A DNA stretch of 33,330 nucleotides from Bacteroidales bacterium (GCA_017882345.1 JADGPT010000008.1:1-33330); one strand, 5' to 3'. Positions 16,229-24,926 are shown, counted from the first letter of the stretch. A program made the numbers and translations. The notes: generated by a model from the letters alone, not told the origin.

Positions 16229-17389
16229 CTATTTCATCAACTCTCCACGACTCACTCCTTTTTCAGTAGCAACCCAGAGGACATCTTTATCAGCATCAAC
16301 ACCAATAATGAAATTATGTGCAATTGATGGTGATAATGGTATTTCTTTAGTTGTTTTATTTATGGTGTTATCATCATTACGACCAAAATTTTTTATGATG
16401 GCCATTCCATCGTTGTTATTGTCATTTTTCTTGTATGTCACCCAGCTCTTGCCGTCAGTACTGCTTAAACCTTTGTCGCTGCAGATAAAAACCACGGGAC
16501 CTTTCGCCCTGATGAAATTGATAAAGTTGCTGGCCAGACCACTGTCATGATCGAAATACCCTTTCCAGTGACTCCCATCATAACGACTCATTCCGAAATA
16601 TGTAGATACCCACAAGATACCGTCCGCGTAAGAAGTGGCGGTGGTTATATCGTGAACTATTCCATCGTCGGGGAGGAGATCAATTTCCATTTCCCCATCT
16701 GGATCGGTATAATCCTTGAATTTTTTTGTTTTGGTTGTGTACTCAATTACACCTCCTCCCCAGGCTGCAATAAAGATCTTCCCATCTCCGGCAGAAACGC
16801 CATAAGTCCATGGCTCATGCATGGGAGCATTCTTTTCTGTAAAAATTTCCCATGCTTTTGTGTAAGTATCATAATGACCAGCTCCGCCTGCTGTGGCAGC
16901 CCATACATCTTTACCGTCACAAATAACGCAGTAAACCAGATCATTGGGAAGACCACTATTTAACTGTGTAAAGGTTTCAAATTTACCGGCTGACCATCGG
17001 TTTAAGCCGCCAAATGTTCCAATCCAAACATCGCCGGTCAGTTCGCTTACATCTATTGAAACAACACCATTATGAGCCAGACCGTCCTTTGTGGTATATG
17101 TTTTCCATTTCCCATCCTCATAAACTGAAAGACCTTCATGAGTTCCAACCAATACACGGTTTCCGTCTATGCGAACACAATAAGCATGATCTGATGGTAA
17201 ACCGTCCTTAGTTGTGAAATTTTTCCAATGGCCATACACAGGCATTGGTTTGGCATCATCTTTAGAATGGGCGTTAGCCGGGCTTTTTTCAGCAGAGGGC
17301 TGAGAATTTATAACAGCGACAGAACAAATACCGCAAAGGATCACTGCAACTGCAGTTCGCGGGATGTTTTTTCGAAATATCTTTCTCAT
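16229..17389 (-). CDS. Exported stand-alone Reg_prop beta-propeller protein
   Basis: After a signal peptide (about 1-30) the 386 residues are built of two-component-regulator propeller (Reg_prop) repeats: TTKDGLPSDHAYCV...VLVGTHEGLSVYEDGKWKTY, TTKDGLAHNGVVSI...VWIGTFGGLNRWSAGKFETF, SGLPNDLVYCV...VWAATAGG, DSGLASNFINFI and VLWVATEKGVSRG at the end. Such propellers usually form the periplasmic sensor half of hybrid two-component systems in Bacteroidota. Here no membrane segment, Y_Y_Y domain or kinase follows, so it is a free periplasmic or secreted propeller. It may bind a ligand or protein partner from the operon. It starts 11 bp after the stop of the tri-heme cytochrome gene. Confidence 0.85.
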   Translation of the reverse strand: MRKIFRKNIPRTAVAVILCGICSVAVINSQPSAEKSPANAHSKDDAKPMPVYGHWKNFTTKDGLPSDHAYCVRIDGNRVLVGTHEGLSVYEDGKWKTYTTKDGLAHNGVVSIDVSELTGDVWIGTFGGLNRWSAGKFETFTQLNSGLPNDLVYCVICDGKDVWAATAGGAGHYDTYTKAWEIFTEKNAPMHEPWTYGVSAGDGKIFIAAWGGGVIEYTTKTKKFKDYTDPDGEMEIDLLPDDGIVHDITTATSYADGILWVSTYFGMSRYDGSHWKGYFDHDSGLASNFINFIRAKGPVVFICSDKGLSSTDGKSWVTYKKNDNNNDGMAIIKNFGRNDDNTINKTTKEIPLSPSIAHNFIIGVDADKDVLWVATEKGVSRGELMK

Positions 17390-17400
17390 GATTTTCTTTC

Positions 17401-19434
17401 TTAGTTAGATTGGTTTTTAGCATGAAATTTCTTTGAAACATTATGTTCATAAGCCGGAGCTCTCAGAGATTTAAGATAATCAATCAAATCATTGAGCTGA
17501 TTTTTTGTCATATCATTAACCCGTCCATGCTTGTCTTCCTTCCCGTACTTAGTCCATATCTCCTCGAGTGTTGCAGCACGCCCGTCATGCAAATATGGTG
17601 GTGAAGCATAAATATTATTAAGATGAGGAGTATCAAATAGCATGGAATCATCACTTGAAGCAAGCGTTTTAACGTAAGCCATTTTCAGATTTGTATAGTA
17701 AGGGGGAGGGTGACAGGTTATGCACCTGTTATTTTCCGGGATATCATTTCCAAGGTTGTCCATTGTACGATCAAATATTGCTTTGCCCCTAAGTTGAGAT
17801 TCCGTAAGTTCTCCGTTTGGATTATACTGGAGATTCGGAGGATAAGGTATCCCTGTTATAATATAAGCAGTAATAGCATCAAGATCCTTATAATTAAACT
17901 GTTCCGTCCTTGTCAGAACTGTTGAAAAACGCATTCCGTCCTGTTTATATACAGTCTGATTTTTACCATTCCACTTGTATGGGGGTGTATCTCCTATATC
18001 GCGTAAAGATTGTGTATTGGTCAGATTGCGTCCCATATCCGTTGATGCCATGTTGTATACAAGGCCATCCTCATGCATATCAGGATGACAGGTATAACAG
18101 TCAAACTGATTCTGAAAAGTGTGTCCGGAATTATTGAAAAGCCTGCGACCTTGCCGGGCAACAGTAATCTTATTGGGACCACCGAGGTCGATAGTGCTTA
18201 CTGTCTCAAGGCTTTTGGTATTTATCACAGCTATCCTGTCTTCCAGTTGTTCTGCGACATACAGAAGTTTCCCGTCAGAGGAGAGTGCTAGTCCTTTAGG
18301 ATTTGCACCTGTTTTAATTCGTTTAATGACATATCTGCTGCTGATTCCAAGATTATCAGAATATGAATTTAAAAGTTCCGGGGAAGATTTATCTATCAAA
18401 GACCTGACAGAATCAATATTGACAACAGAAATAGTATTTACGCCTGAATGGGATACAAATGCTTTTTTACCATCGGGTGTTATGACTATATCAAAGGGAT
18501 CTGAATAGTATGCATTCGGTTCATCAAGCAACAACTGAATAACTCTGCCATTCTCTTTCTGCTCAATGACCACAATTCCATAGGTCATCATCCATCCCAG
18601 TTCAACCTGGATTGACGGAACCAGGTTTTTGGGTCTGATCATGGTAACTATTGCCAGATCTCCGGTAGGAGTGAAGGCAATATTTTCCATCATATACGCT
18701 GATTCGATGTTTCGCCGTCCGGTTATTTTTTGGGAGTTTTCATCTAAAACTGTGATCTCGCTCTTTAATGTCTCACCGTACGGGGCAATCAGAGCACGCC
18801 TGCTGGTCACATATAAAGTTTTCCCGTCGGGTGACAATTGTGTTCCCGTAGGATTATTTCCTGTATCAAACCTTTTTCTTTCTTCCCCTGTATTCAGGTC
18901 CAGGACAGAAATATTTGATGAGTACGAATTGACAACATAAAGAGATTTGTTATCAGCACTCAGAGACAGGCCGGCAGGACCATTACCTGTTTTCAGAGTA
19001 TCAACTACTTTTGATGTGCTTAAATCTATTACCGATACATCATCCGACCATTCATTACTTACATAAGCACGTTGTCCGTCATTGCTGAGAATCACACTAT
19101 GAGGAAGATTACCGACAATAATCTTTTTCAACACCTTCTTTTTTTCAGGATCAACAACAAGTAAGGCATTATCTTCCTGAGCAACAACATACAGACGGTC
19201 ACCCTCTTTTGATACAGCCATATTAAAAGGTGACATATACTTTCTATTCACCAATTTTGATATAAAACCACTTTTTTGAGTGTAAAGATGACACGATAGA
19301 CAGTTGAGAGGGTGGTCCCCAACGGCAGTTTTGGAATTAACATGGACTCTTGCCCATTTTCGTCCCGGGAAATATACAATTAATCCAAGTACGGAAAAAA
19401 ACAGTAAAACCGAGAGTATTCCGGATGTCTTCAT
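17401..19434 (-). CDS. Tri-heme c-type cytochrome with YVTN propeller and MauG-like C-terminus
   Basis: The 677-residue protein has an N-terminal hydrophobic segment (5-22), acting as signal or anchor. Three CxxCH heme sites are visible: C45-H49 (CLSCH), C446-H450 (CYTCH) and C571-H575 (CITCH). Residues 65-430 form a YVTN/lactonase-like seven-bladed propeller (RLYVVAQEDNALLVVD, RAYVSNEWSDDVSVID, SLYVVNSYSSNISVLD, LLYVAEQLEDRIAVIN). The C-terminal 240 residues resemble di-heme peroxidase/MauG proteins, with TPPYKWNGKN and SPPYLHDGRAATLEEI. An electron-transfer or oxidative modification role in the periplasm is likely. It lies 2 bp after the HzsA-like gene, so the two heme proteins are probably partners. 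The substrate is unknown. No cytochrome c maturation gene is in the window. Confidence 0.87.
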   Translation of the reverse strand: MKTSGILSVLLFFSVLGLIVYFPGRKWARVHVNSKTAVGDHPLNCLSCHLYTQKSGFISKLVNRKYMSPFNMAVSKEGDRLYVVAQEDNALLVVDPEKKKVLKKIIVGNLPHSVILSNDGQRAYVSNEWSDDVSVIDLSTSKVVDTLKTGNGPAGLSLSADNKSLYVVNSYSSNISVLDLNTGEERKRFDTGNNPTGTQLSPDGKTLYVTSRRALIAPYGETLKSEITVLDENSQKITGRRNIESAYMMENIAFTPTGDLAIVTMIRPKNLVPSIQVELGWMMTYGIVVIEQKENGRVIQLLLDEPNAYYSDPFDIVITPDGKKAFVSHSGVNTISVVNIDSVRSLIDKSSPELLNSYSDNLGISSRYVIKRIKTGANPKGLALSSDGKLLYVAEQLEDRIAVINTKSLETVSTIDLGGPNKITVARQGRRLFNNSGHTFQNQFDCYTCHPDMHEDGLVYNMASTDMGRNLTNTQSLRDIGDTPPYKWNGKNQTVYKQDGMRFSTVLTRTEQFNYKDLDAITAYIITGIPYPPNLQYNPNGELTESQLRGKAIFDRTMDNLGNDIPENNRCITCHPPPYYTNLKMAYVKTLASSDDSMLFDTPHLNNIYASPPYLHDGRAATLEEIWTKYGKEDKHGRVNDMTKNQLNDLIDYLKSLRAPAYEHNVSKKFHAKNQSN

Positions 19435-19436
19435 AT

Positions 19437-20876
19437 CTATTCCAATGAAACCTTTTTCTCAATAACTTTATTTATATGCCCCGGTATAACAACCGGCGAT
19501 TTCTTAACTGAAAGGGGTACCCTGTTCACTGGTACCATTTCCGGATCCTGGTGACAGCCAACGCATCCGCGACGTTCATTGGGGCGTAACCAAATCCAGT
19601 CACTGGGCCCTCGCAAAATATGCCCGTCTTTATCAACTGTCTGAATCTGAAATGGTTTATCAGCCAAAACTTTTAAATAAAATGAACCATCCTCCTCAAC
19701 ATCAATAGATCCGAGAGTTGAGTCTATTCCCACGATTTCAATTCTGGACGATTTAGGAAAGGAGGCAGTATTACCTGAAGATTGCATATCTGATACATTG
19801 ATATCCTGGCAGAGAAGTAATCCTGTTTTTACTCCCATATCCAATTCACTTGGCAGTTTTTTTGGTCTGTCATGTTTTCCGGTTTCAACGGCTTCCAATA
19901 CATCATATTCTGCATTGTTGTACAATACTTTTCCAAGTGCTTTATTATCCGGATCAAATTCATAAAGTGCATACCGGTCTGATTCAGACTTCCGGTATGA
20001 AACCATTAGTCTGCCGGAATGCAGGGGGCAAACAGCGTGAAAATCACCTCCAATTTCAGAAGTAAGATTAACCCTTGAATGTAATGGCCTGTTATAACTT
20101 ATGGAGATCAGATTGCCTTTTCCCCTGAAAACTTTATCGGATTCTATAAAGACTATTCTGCCATTATTTGTTTCCAATCCGGGGCTGGTTATAAATGTGT
20201 CTTTTGTGCCTTTATAAAACATGTCTGCCTTTGTTCCATCAGGTCGTAAGATGATAAACATCGGATCTCCCTTCTCAGGAAAGATCTGTCTTCCTACAGT
20301 TAAAACCCGGCCATCACTCAAAATACTTGATGCAAAATAGGTATGAGGATTAAAAGTAATTCGTTTTAAATTGCTTCCATCGAGATTACAGGTATAGAGG
20401 GAATGCCCTGCTTTCAATGTGTCATTAGGAGCGAATTTGCTGAAAACCAAGCGTCCACCTGGCAGATAAGCTGGATCAGTACAGTTTTCTTTAGAAGCAA
20501 TTATCTGCCTTGTTTTTAAATCTCTCAGATTCATTTCCCATATCTGCCACGGATCGTTTTGTTTTTGCTGGCCGGCAAAAAGCAAATATTTTCCGTCAAA
20601 TGAAATTTGAGGAGACCTGGCCGAATAGTAATTGGTGGTAAGTACCTTCACTGATCCTGCCGGGTTATTGGGGTCTAATGCTACAATCTGTGCCTGAGGG
20701 ATATATCTCCAGGAATCTGTGGTATCATAATCTAAATATTTTGTTTTTCCTGAAGACCGTGTAAAAACTATCATCTCATTCATGGACTTTTCCGAGCATG
20801 ATGAAAAAAAGATACAGGCAGAGCCAATGGCCATCACGACGAAAAAGACTATAGTCGCTCTTATTTTATTCATCAA
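19437..20876 (-). CDS. HzsA-like TolB-propeller lipoprotein with one c-type heme
   Basis: This 479-residue lipoprotein has an anchor cysteine at Cys27 (FFSSC), with Cys21 as an alternative. The middle forms a TolB/PD40-type propeller (ARSPQISFDGKYLLFAG, CTDPAYLPGGRLVFS). The C-terminal block GSIDVEEDGSFYLKVLADKP...DWIWLRPNERRGCVGCH matches the domain shared by the hydrazine synthase alpha subunit and many relatives of unknown function, with one heme site C438-H442. True HzsA has two hemes and works with HzsB and HzsC, which are absent, so hydrazine synthesis is not claimed. A periplasmic or outer-membrane redox role with the adjacent tri-heme cytochrome is the best guess. Confidence 0.8.
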   Translation of the reverse strand: MMNKIRATIVFFVVMAIGSACIFFSSCSEKSMNEMIVFTRSSGKTKYLDYDTTDSWRYIPQAQIVALDPNNPAGSVKVLTTNYYSARSPQISFDGKYLLFAGQQKQNDPWQIWEMNLRDLKTRQIIASKENCTDPAYLPGGRLVFSKFAPNDTLKAGHSLYTCNLDGSNLKRITFNPHTYFASSILSDGRVLTVGRQIFPEKGDPMFIILRPDGTKADMFYKGTKDTFITSPGLETNNGRIVFIESDKVFRGKGNLISISYNRPLHSRVNLTSEIGGDFHAVCPLHSGRLMVSYRKSESDRYALYEFDPDNKALGKVLYNNAEYDVLEAVETGKHDRPKKLPSELDMGVKTGLLLCQDINVSDMQSSGNTASFPKSSRIEIVGIDSTLGSIDVEEDGSFYLKVLADKPFQIQTVDKDGHILRGPSDWIWLRPNERRGCVGCHQDPEMVPVNRVPLSVKKSPVVIPGHINKVIEKKVSLE

Positions 20877-20885
20877 AATGTTATA

Positions 20886-22577
20886 TTAAGGTTCTTTGAC
20901 AGTAAGGATCTGATTGACTTTTACATTATTGAGGACCTGTATTTTGCCTGAAGGCCATTTTATCTCGATTCTATCAACAATCTCATTCTTAGCGAGTCCA
21001 AAATGCATTCTCGGGTCGTTTTGCGAAAGGTAACCAGATGTGCTTTTTTTCTGAGCCGTCTGTACTTTACCTCCGGAAGTGATTTTTACCCTCGAACCTA
21101 TTCCGTCTCTGTTGCTTGTTGTTCCCACCAGATTAAGGGTTATCCAGTTGTTTTGATTTCCTTTATTGTTTCTCAAAAATGCCCCACGGTCATTCAGATT
21201 TACAATATAGCCATCTATATCGCCATCATTGTCATAATCGCCAAAACAAGCCCCACGACCAACAAGCTTTTGCAAAAAGTATTTACCCATTTCTGTGGAA
21301 ACATCCTTGAATTTGCCATTGCCAATATTCTCAAAAAGCTGATCTTCCTGTCCATATAGATGTTTAAGAGCACCGTTTGCTTTATAAATATCAATTAATC
21401 CATCGTTGTTATAATCAATAAACGATGAGGACCATCCGACAAACTGACCGGCCGGCATAGCAATTCCTGAAGTATACGACTGATCGGTGAAAATCCCGTT
21501 ACCCTTGTTTTCATAAAGCCTGCAGTATTTATCGTCAGAAACAAAAATATCTACAAGACCGTCGCCATTATAGTCAGCAAAATCGACTGCCATGCTTACA
21601 GCTGATTCTCCTGACTGACCGAATGCCGTCCCTGATGGAGTTCCCATATCGGTGAAACCTTTTCCACCATTATTATGCCAGAGATAATTCATTGAATGGT
21701 CATTGGCTACATAAATATCAACGAAACCATCATCATCATAGTCTACGGCGCCAACACCCATGGCTCTTCCGTCAATATCAACGATTCCCATTTTTTTTGT
21801 CACATCTTCAAAGGTACCATCTCCATTATTGTGATAAAGAATATCCGGCTGTGCGTCATAGGACAATGGACCAGGAAAGCCGTCAGGAGCATAAAAATAT
21901 TTATAATCAGGATCAAAATTCAGGTAATTGCCTACATAAAGATCGAGGAAGCCATCATTATCGTAATCCAGCCAAACAGCGCCTACACTGAATTCATTTT
22001 CTCCTCCCCCGACTTTTGCGCGTTTAGTAACGTCTGTAAATGTGCCATTACCGTTATTTTTATAGAGCACATTTGCTCCGTAATTACTAACGTATAAATC
22101 AGGATAACCATCATTATTGTAATCGCCGACTGTTACTCCCATACTATACCATGGTCCACCTACACCCGCTTTTTTGGTTACATCTTCAAAAGTGCCGTCT
22201 CCACGGTTGTGATAGAGATGGTTCTCTGGCATTTTATCAGGTTTGTCACCACTGCTTAAACCTTTAATCCAGGTGCCGCTGCAAACATATAGATCGATAT
22301 ACCCGTCCTGATCGTAATCGAGAAATGCGGCTCCTGCGCCACTTGATTCAACAATATTTGAAAGTTCATTGTCACCGATAGAATGAACAAAATCCAGGCC
22401 TATCTCTTTACCGATCTCCTGAAAATAGTCATCATTTGCAGCCGGTACGGATGCAACAGAACTGGAAAAAGACCTGGTATTGGATTTGCAGGCGGAAATT
22501 GTTAGCAAAAAGATGAAAAGAAAAACAAGGAAGCCGGATTCATTTGATTTGCTGCAAAACTTCTTTTTTACAATCAT
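20886..22577 (-). CDS. CRTAC1-family FG-GAP / ASPIC-UnbV lipoprotein
   Basis: This first gene of the probable operon encodes 563 residues. The signal peptide ends TISAC, giving a lipid anchor at Cys30. Seven calcium-loop repeats follow (FLDYDQDGYIDLYVCSG, VGDYNNDGYPDLYVSN, WLDYDNDGFLDLYVGN, AVDYDDDGFVDIYVAND, FADYNGDGLVDIFV, FIDYNNDGLIDIYKANG, FGDYDNDGDIDGYIV), then a C-terminal UnbV domain with IGSRVKITSGG, SGYLSQNDPRMHFGLA and IKWPSGKIQVL. It is similar in size and layout to the UnbV protein at 6941-8617, so the operon carries two near-parallel copies plus the larger TPR version. It is expected on the outer membrane or in the periplasm. Nine bp separate it from the HzsA-like gene. Confidence 0.88.
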   Translation of the reverse strand: MIVKKKFCSKSNESGFLVFLFIFLLTISACKSNTRSFSSSVASVPAANDDYFQEIGKEIGLDFVHSIGDNELSNIVESSGAGAAFLDYDQDGYIDLYVCSGTWIKGLSSGDKPDKMPENHLYHNRGDGTFEDVTKKAGVGGPWYSMGVTVGDYNNDGYPDLYVSNYGANVLYKNNGNGTFTDVTKRAKVGGGENEFSVGAVWLDYDNDGFLDLYVGNYLNFDPDYKYFYAPDGFPGPLSYDAQPDILYHNNGDGTFEDVTKKMGIVDIDGRAMGVGAVDYDDDGFVDIYVANDHSMNYLWHNNGGKGFTDMGTPSGTAFGQSGESAVSMAVDFADYNGDGLVDIFVSDDKYCRLYENKGNGIFTDQSYTSGIAMPAGQFVGWSSSFIDYNNDGLIDIYKANGALKHLYGQEDQLFENIGNGKFKDVSTEMGKYFLQKLVGRGACFGDYDNDGDIDGYIVNLNDRGAFLRNNKGNQNNWITLNLVGTTSNRDGIGSRVKITSGGKVQTAQKKSTSGYLSQNDPRMHFGLAKNEIVDRIEIKWPSGKIQVLNNVKVNQILTVKEP

Positions 22578-22803
22578 CGTCAGGGTTATCGTTTATGAAT
22601 ATTATATAGTATTAGATTGCTTAGATTTAATCCTCAGTTACCTTTAAAACCGGCTGCAAAACCTATTACCCGATTTAACCTTAAGAATTAACCTAAACAA
22701 TCTTAATGCGTGAACCTAAAAACGATTCCTGACTATGCAATTAATTCAGGATAGTTATAAACCCTACCTTAAATAACTAACAGAACAATGTTAAGCATGC
22801 GCT

Positions 22804-22843
22804 ATTAAACTGTAATTAAAACAAGATTAAAAAAGAATTAAAA
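22804..22843. promoter_or_regulatory. Four direct repeats ATTAAA(A/C), 11-bp period; candidate OmpR-type operator
   Basis: ATTAAAC at 22804 and ATTAAAA at 22815, 22826 and 22837 are spaced exactly 11 bp apart, about one helical turn, so they present the same face of the DNA. OmpR/PhoB-type regulators typically bind direct repeats with this period. The gene for such a regulator lies just upstream, and the operon starts about 230 bp downstream. The AT-rich context means chance is possible. Confidence 0.45.
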
Positions 22844-22850
22844 TTATAAG

Positions 22851-22864
22851 GTGAGAGTACTCAC
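22851..22864 (-). terminator. Weak hairpin after the kinase gene
   Basis: GTGAG at 22851-22855 pairs with CTCAC at 22860-22864 around a 4-nt loop, 16 bp past the kinase stop codon. On the minus strand it is followed by a T-rich but interrupted tract. The stem has only 5 bp, so this is at best a weak terminator for the two-component transcript. Confidence 0.25.
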
Positions 22865-22879
22865 TAGGGGTTGCAGCCT

Positions 22880-24247
22880 CTAGACAGTAGGCAGCAAAAC
22901 CGTCACAACTGTACCTTTGCCAATTTGTGATACGAGTTTTACCGTTCCATTATGGTTTTTAATTATCTGATCAACAAGCGGAAGTCCTATCCCGGTACCC
23001 GAGAATGAAATTGTATTGGCACCACGGTAAAATGGTTCAAAAATCTTTTGGTGATCCCCCTCTGAAATTCCAATTCCCCTGTCTTCAAATACAACCTCAA
23101 TAAACTTTTCGATATGACGGAATCTTATATCAACTGTGTGGTCAGATGAGTATTTGCAAGCGTTATCAATAAGGTTTGAAACTGCAATTTTCAGAAGGGA
23201 ATCATCACCAACCACAATCATCTGGTCGGAGTCGGTGAGGGAATCATCCATTGAAATATTGATACGGTAACCCTTATTGAATCTTGTTATCTCCTCCTGG
23301 ACCTGCCAGAGAATTTCATCAATCCTGATCTTTTTGTTAAAATGTACCGGATCCTCAGCGCTGGTACGGGCTATCATCAATAATCTGTTTGACAGGTCAA
23401 TAAGTGATTTAATATCATCAAGTACTGATCCAAGAGCTGACTTATATTCTGCAGTTGAACGATCTTTCATCATCAGAACCTCCAACTGTCCATTTATGGA
23501 AGTAAGGGGTGTCCTGAGTTCGTGTGATGCGTTTGCAATAAAATTCTTCTGCATTCCAAATGATGTCTCAAGACGTTCAAGCATTTTATTAAATGTTTTT
23601 GCGAGTCGGCCTATCTCATCTGTTCCATTCCCTTCTAATACTCTTAAATTCAGGCTTGTAATAGAAATATCTTCTACCTTTTTTACTACATCGGAAATAG
23701 GTTTAAGCGCTCTCCCCGAATAAAACCAACCGGCAATAAAAAACAATAAGAGGCTGATCAGGCATACAATTATTAAAATGATTTTTAATTTTTCGAGATG
23801 TGCTGAACCTTCTGCATCAATAGCTGCGGCAATAATGACAAACCGGTCATATTTAGTGTAATATAAGGTTCCCAGTACAGTATACGGATCCTGTTTATAG
23901 CCGATATTATAGCCCATTCTTACCCGGTCAAGATAATTATTCTTTATTACTATATCGGAGTTTTCATCTGAATTATAAACTGTGTCATTCTTGAAATTCA
24001 GAATAATTATCTTTTCATTTTGCACGAAAACAGGGCTATTGTTTTCAATTCTGAGGATACGATTTGCATCGACGCCATCAGTATTAAATAATAAATTGGC
24101 AGTACTTCTGGCTTTGTCCATCAGGCGATTATAAAAATCTTCACTACGGAAGTTTGCCGAAGACAGAAAAATTGCAATTGATGCAATTATCATAATTACT
24201 CCTCCTAACAAGAGGAACTGCAAAGTTAATCTGGTCCTGATCTGCAT
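22880..24247 (-). CDS. Sensor histidine kinase, HAMP/HisKA/HATPase
   Basis: With ATG at 24247, one base after the regulator's stop, the protein has 455 residues. Membrane segments lie at about 8-30 and 154-176 and enclose a periplasmic sensor region of about 120 residues with no family I recognise. A HAMP linker follows (177-230, LKPISDVVKKVEDI...EIGRLAKTFNKML), then the HisKA box NASHELRTPLTSI with phosphorylated His242, and the ATPase N box NLIDNACKYS, G1 DRGIGIS and G2 GTGIGLPLV. A longer start at 24280 would overlap the regulator gene and add a non-signal leader. The kinase should phosphorylate the regulator encoded just upstream. Its signal may be linked to the flanking operon or SusCD genes. 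Confidence 0.9.
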   Translation of the reverse strand: MQIRTRLTLQFLLLGGVIMIIASIAIFLSSANFRSEDFYNRLMDKARSTANLLFNTDGVDANRILRIENNSPVFVQNEKIIILNFKNDTVYNSDENSDIVIKNNYLDRVRMGYNIGYKQDPYTVLGTLYYTKYDRFVIIAAAIDAEGSAHLEKLKIILIIVCLISLLLFFIAGWFYSGRALKPISDVVKKVEDISITSLNLRVLEGNGTDEIGRLAKTFNKMLERLETSFGMQKNFIANASHELRTPLTSINGQLEVLMMKDRSTAEYKSALGSVLDDIKSLIDLSNRLLMIARTSAEDPVHFNKKIRIDEILWQVQEEITRFNKGYRINISMDDSLTDSDQMIVVGDDSLLKIAVSNLIDNACKYSSDHTVDIRFRHIEKFIEVVFEDRGIGISEGDHQKIFEPFYRGANTISFSGTGIGLPLVDQIIKNHNGTVKLVSQIGKGTVVTVLLPTV

Positions 24248-24248
24248 T

Positions 24249-24926
24249 CTAAAAATCTCCAAAAACATAGCCAAACCCAACCCTGGTATGGATCATCTTT
24301 TTTTCATATCCTTTATCAATTTTCTTCCGTAAGAAGTTAACATAAACATCTACGACATTGGTACCGAAATCAAACTTTATATCCCAAACCTTTTCAGCTA
24401 TATCGATCCGCGATAATACTCTGCCACTGTTCCTCATAAAATATTCAAGTAAAGAAAACTCCTTTGCAGTAAGATCTATAGATGAATTTCCCCTTCGCGC
24501 AACTTTCCTGTCAAGATCAAGTTCCACATCGCCAACGATGAGACTGTTTGCTCTTTCCTGTGACTGATCGGGTTTCTTAAGTAAAACCTTAACCCTGGCA
24601 AGCAGTTCCCTGAATTCAAATGGTTTGACCAGGTAATCATTCGCACCGGCCTCAAATCCAATGATTTTATCATCGGTTGTACCAAGTGCAGTAAGCATCA
24701 GGACAGGTATATTTGAATTTAAATTTTTAAGCTTTTTACATAATTCCAGACCGTTGATTCCAGGGATAATAATATCAAGTATAAATAGGTCATATCTGTT
24801 CAACTTAACAAGGTTATCTGCTGAGATGCCATCATAAGCTATTTCAGCCTCGTAATTGTTTTCTTCCAGTCCCTTTTTTATAAATGAGGCTACCTTTGGT
24901 TCATCTTCGACGATCAGGATTTTCAT
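24249..24926 (-). CDS. OmpR/PhoB-family response regulator
   Basis: The 225 residues form a receiver domain with acidic residues E8 and D9, the phospho-acceptor Asp51 (FILDIIIPGING), MLTALGT and the conserved lysine in LVKPFEF. A winged-helix Trans_reg_C DNA-binding domain follows (about 127-222; LTAKEFSLLEYFMRNSGRVLSR, VVDVYVNFLRKKID, HTRVGFGYVF). It is the usual length for the family. It is transcribed with the kinase and away from the divergent susC gene. Likely targets are its own intergenic region, the large operon, or the SusCD genes. A candidate site is the 11-bp repeat array at 22804-22843. Confidence 0.92.
   Translation of the reverse strand: MKILIVEDEPKVASFIKKGLEENNYEAEIAYDGISADNLVKLNRYDLFILDIIIPGINGLELCKKLKNLNSNIPVLMLTALGTTDDKIIGFEAGANDYLVKPFEFRELLARVKVLLKKPDQSQERANSLIVGDVELDLDRKVARRGNSSIDLTAKEFSLLEYFMRNSGRVLSRIDIAEKVWDIKFDFGTNVVDVYVNFLRKKIDKGYEKKMIHTRVGFGYVFGDF

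Larger units (their letters stand above)
22578..22879. other. Non-coding gap between kinase and operon start
   Basis: This 302-bp AT-rich gap precedes the operon (transcribed leftward from 22577) and follows the kinase stop. I see no gene. It contains four 11-bp-spaced ATTAAA repeats (22804-22843), a pair of TTAACCT motifs 13 bp apart (22675 and 22688), and a small hairpin just after the kinase. The operon promoter is expected here, but I found no sequence matching both parts of the Bacteroidota consensus (TTTG, then TAnnTTTG) on the minus strand. Confidence 0.6.

Noticed and set aside
19437-20876. True hydrazine synthase alpha subunit (anammox)
   Set aside because: There is only one heme site and no HzsB/HzsC genes; the domain is shared with many non-anammox proteins.
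22675-22694. TTAACCT pair as a regulator site
   Set aside because: Only two copies, 13 bp apart and in an AT-rich region; much weaker than the four-copy 11-bp array nearby.
24248-24280. Longer start of the histidine kinase
   Set aside because: It lies inside the response regulator coding end; ATG 24247 follows the regulator stop by one base.
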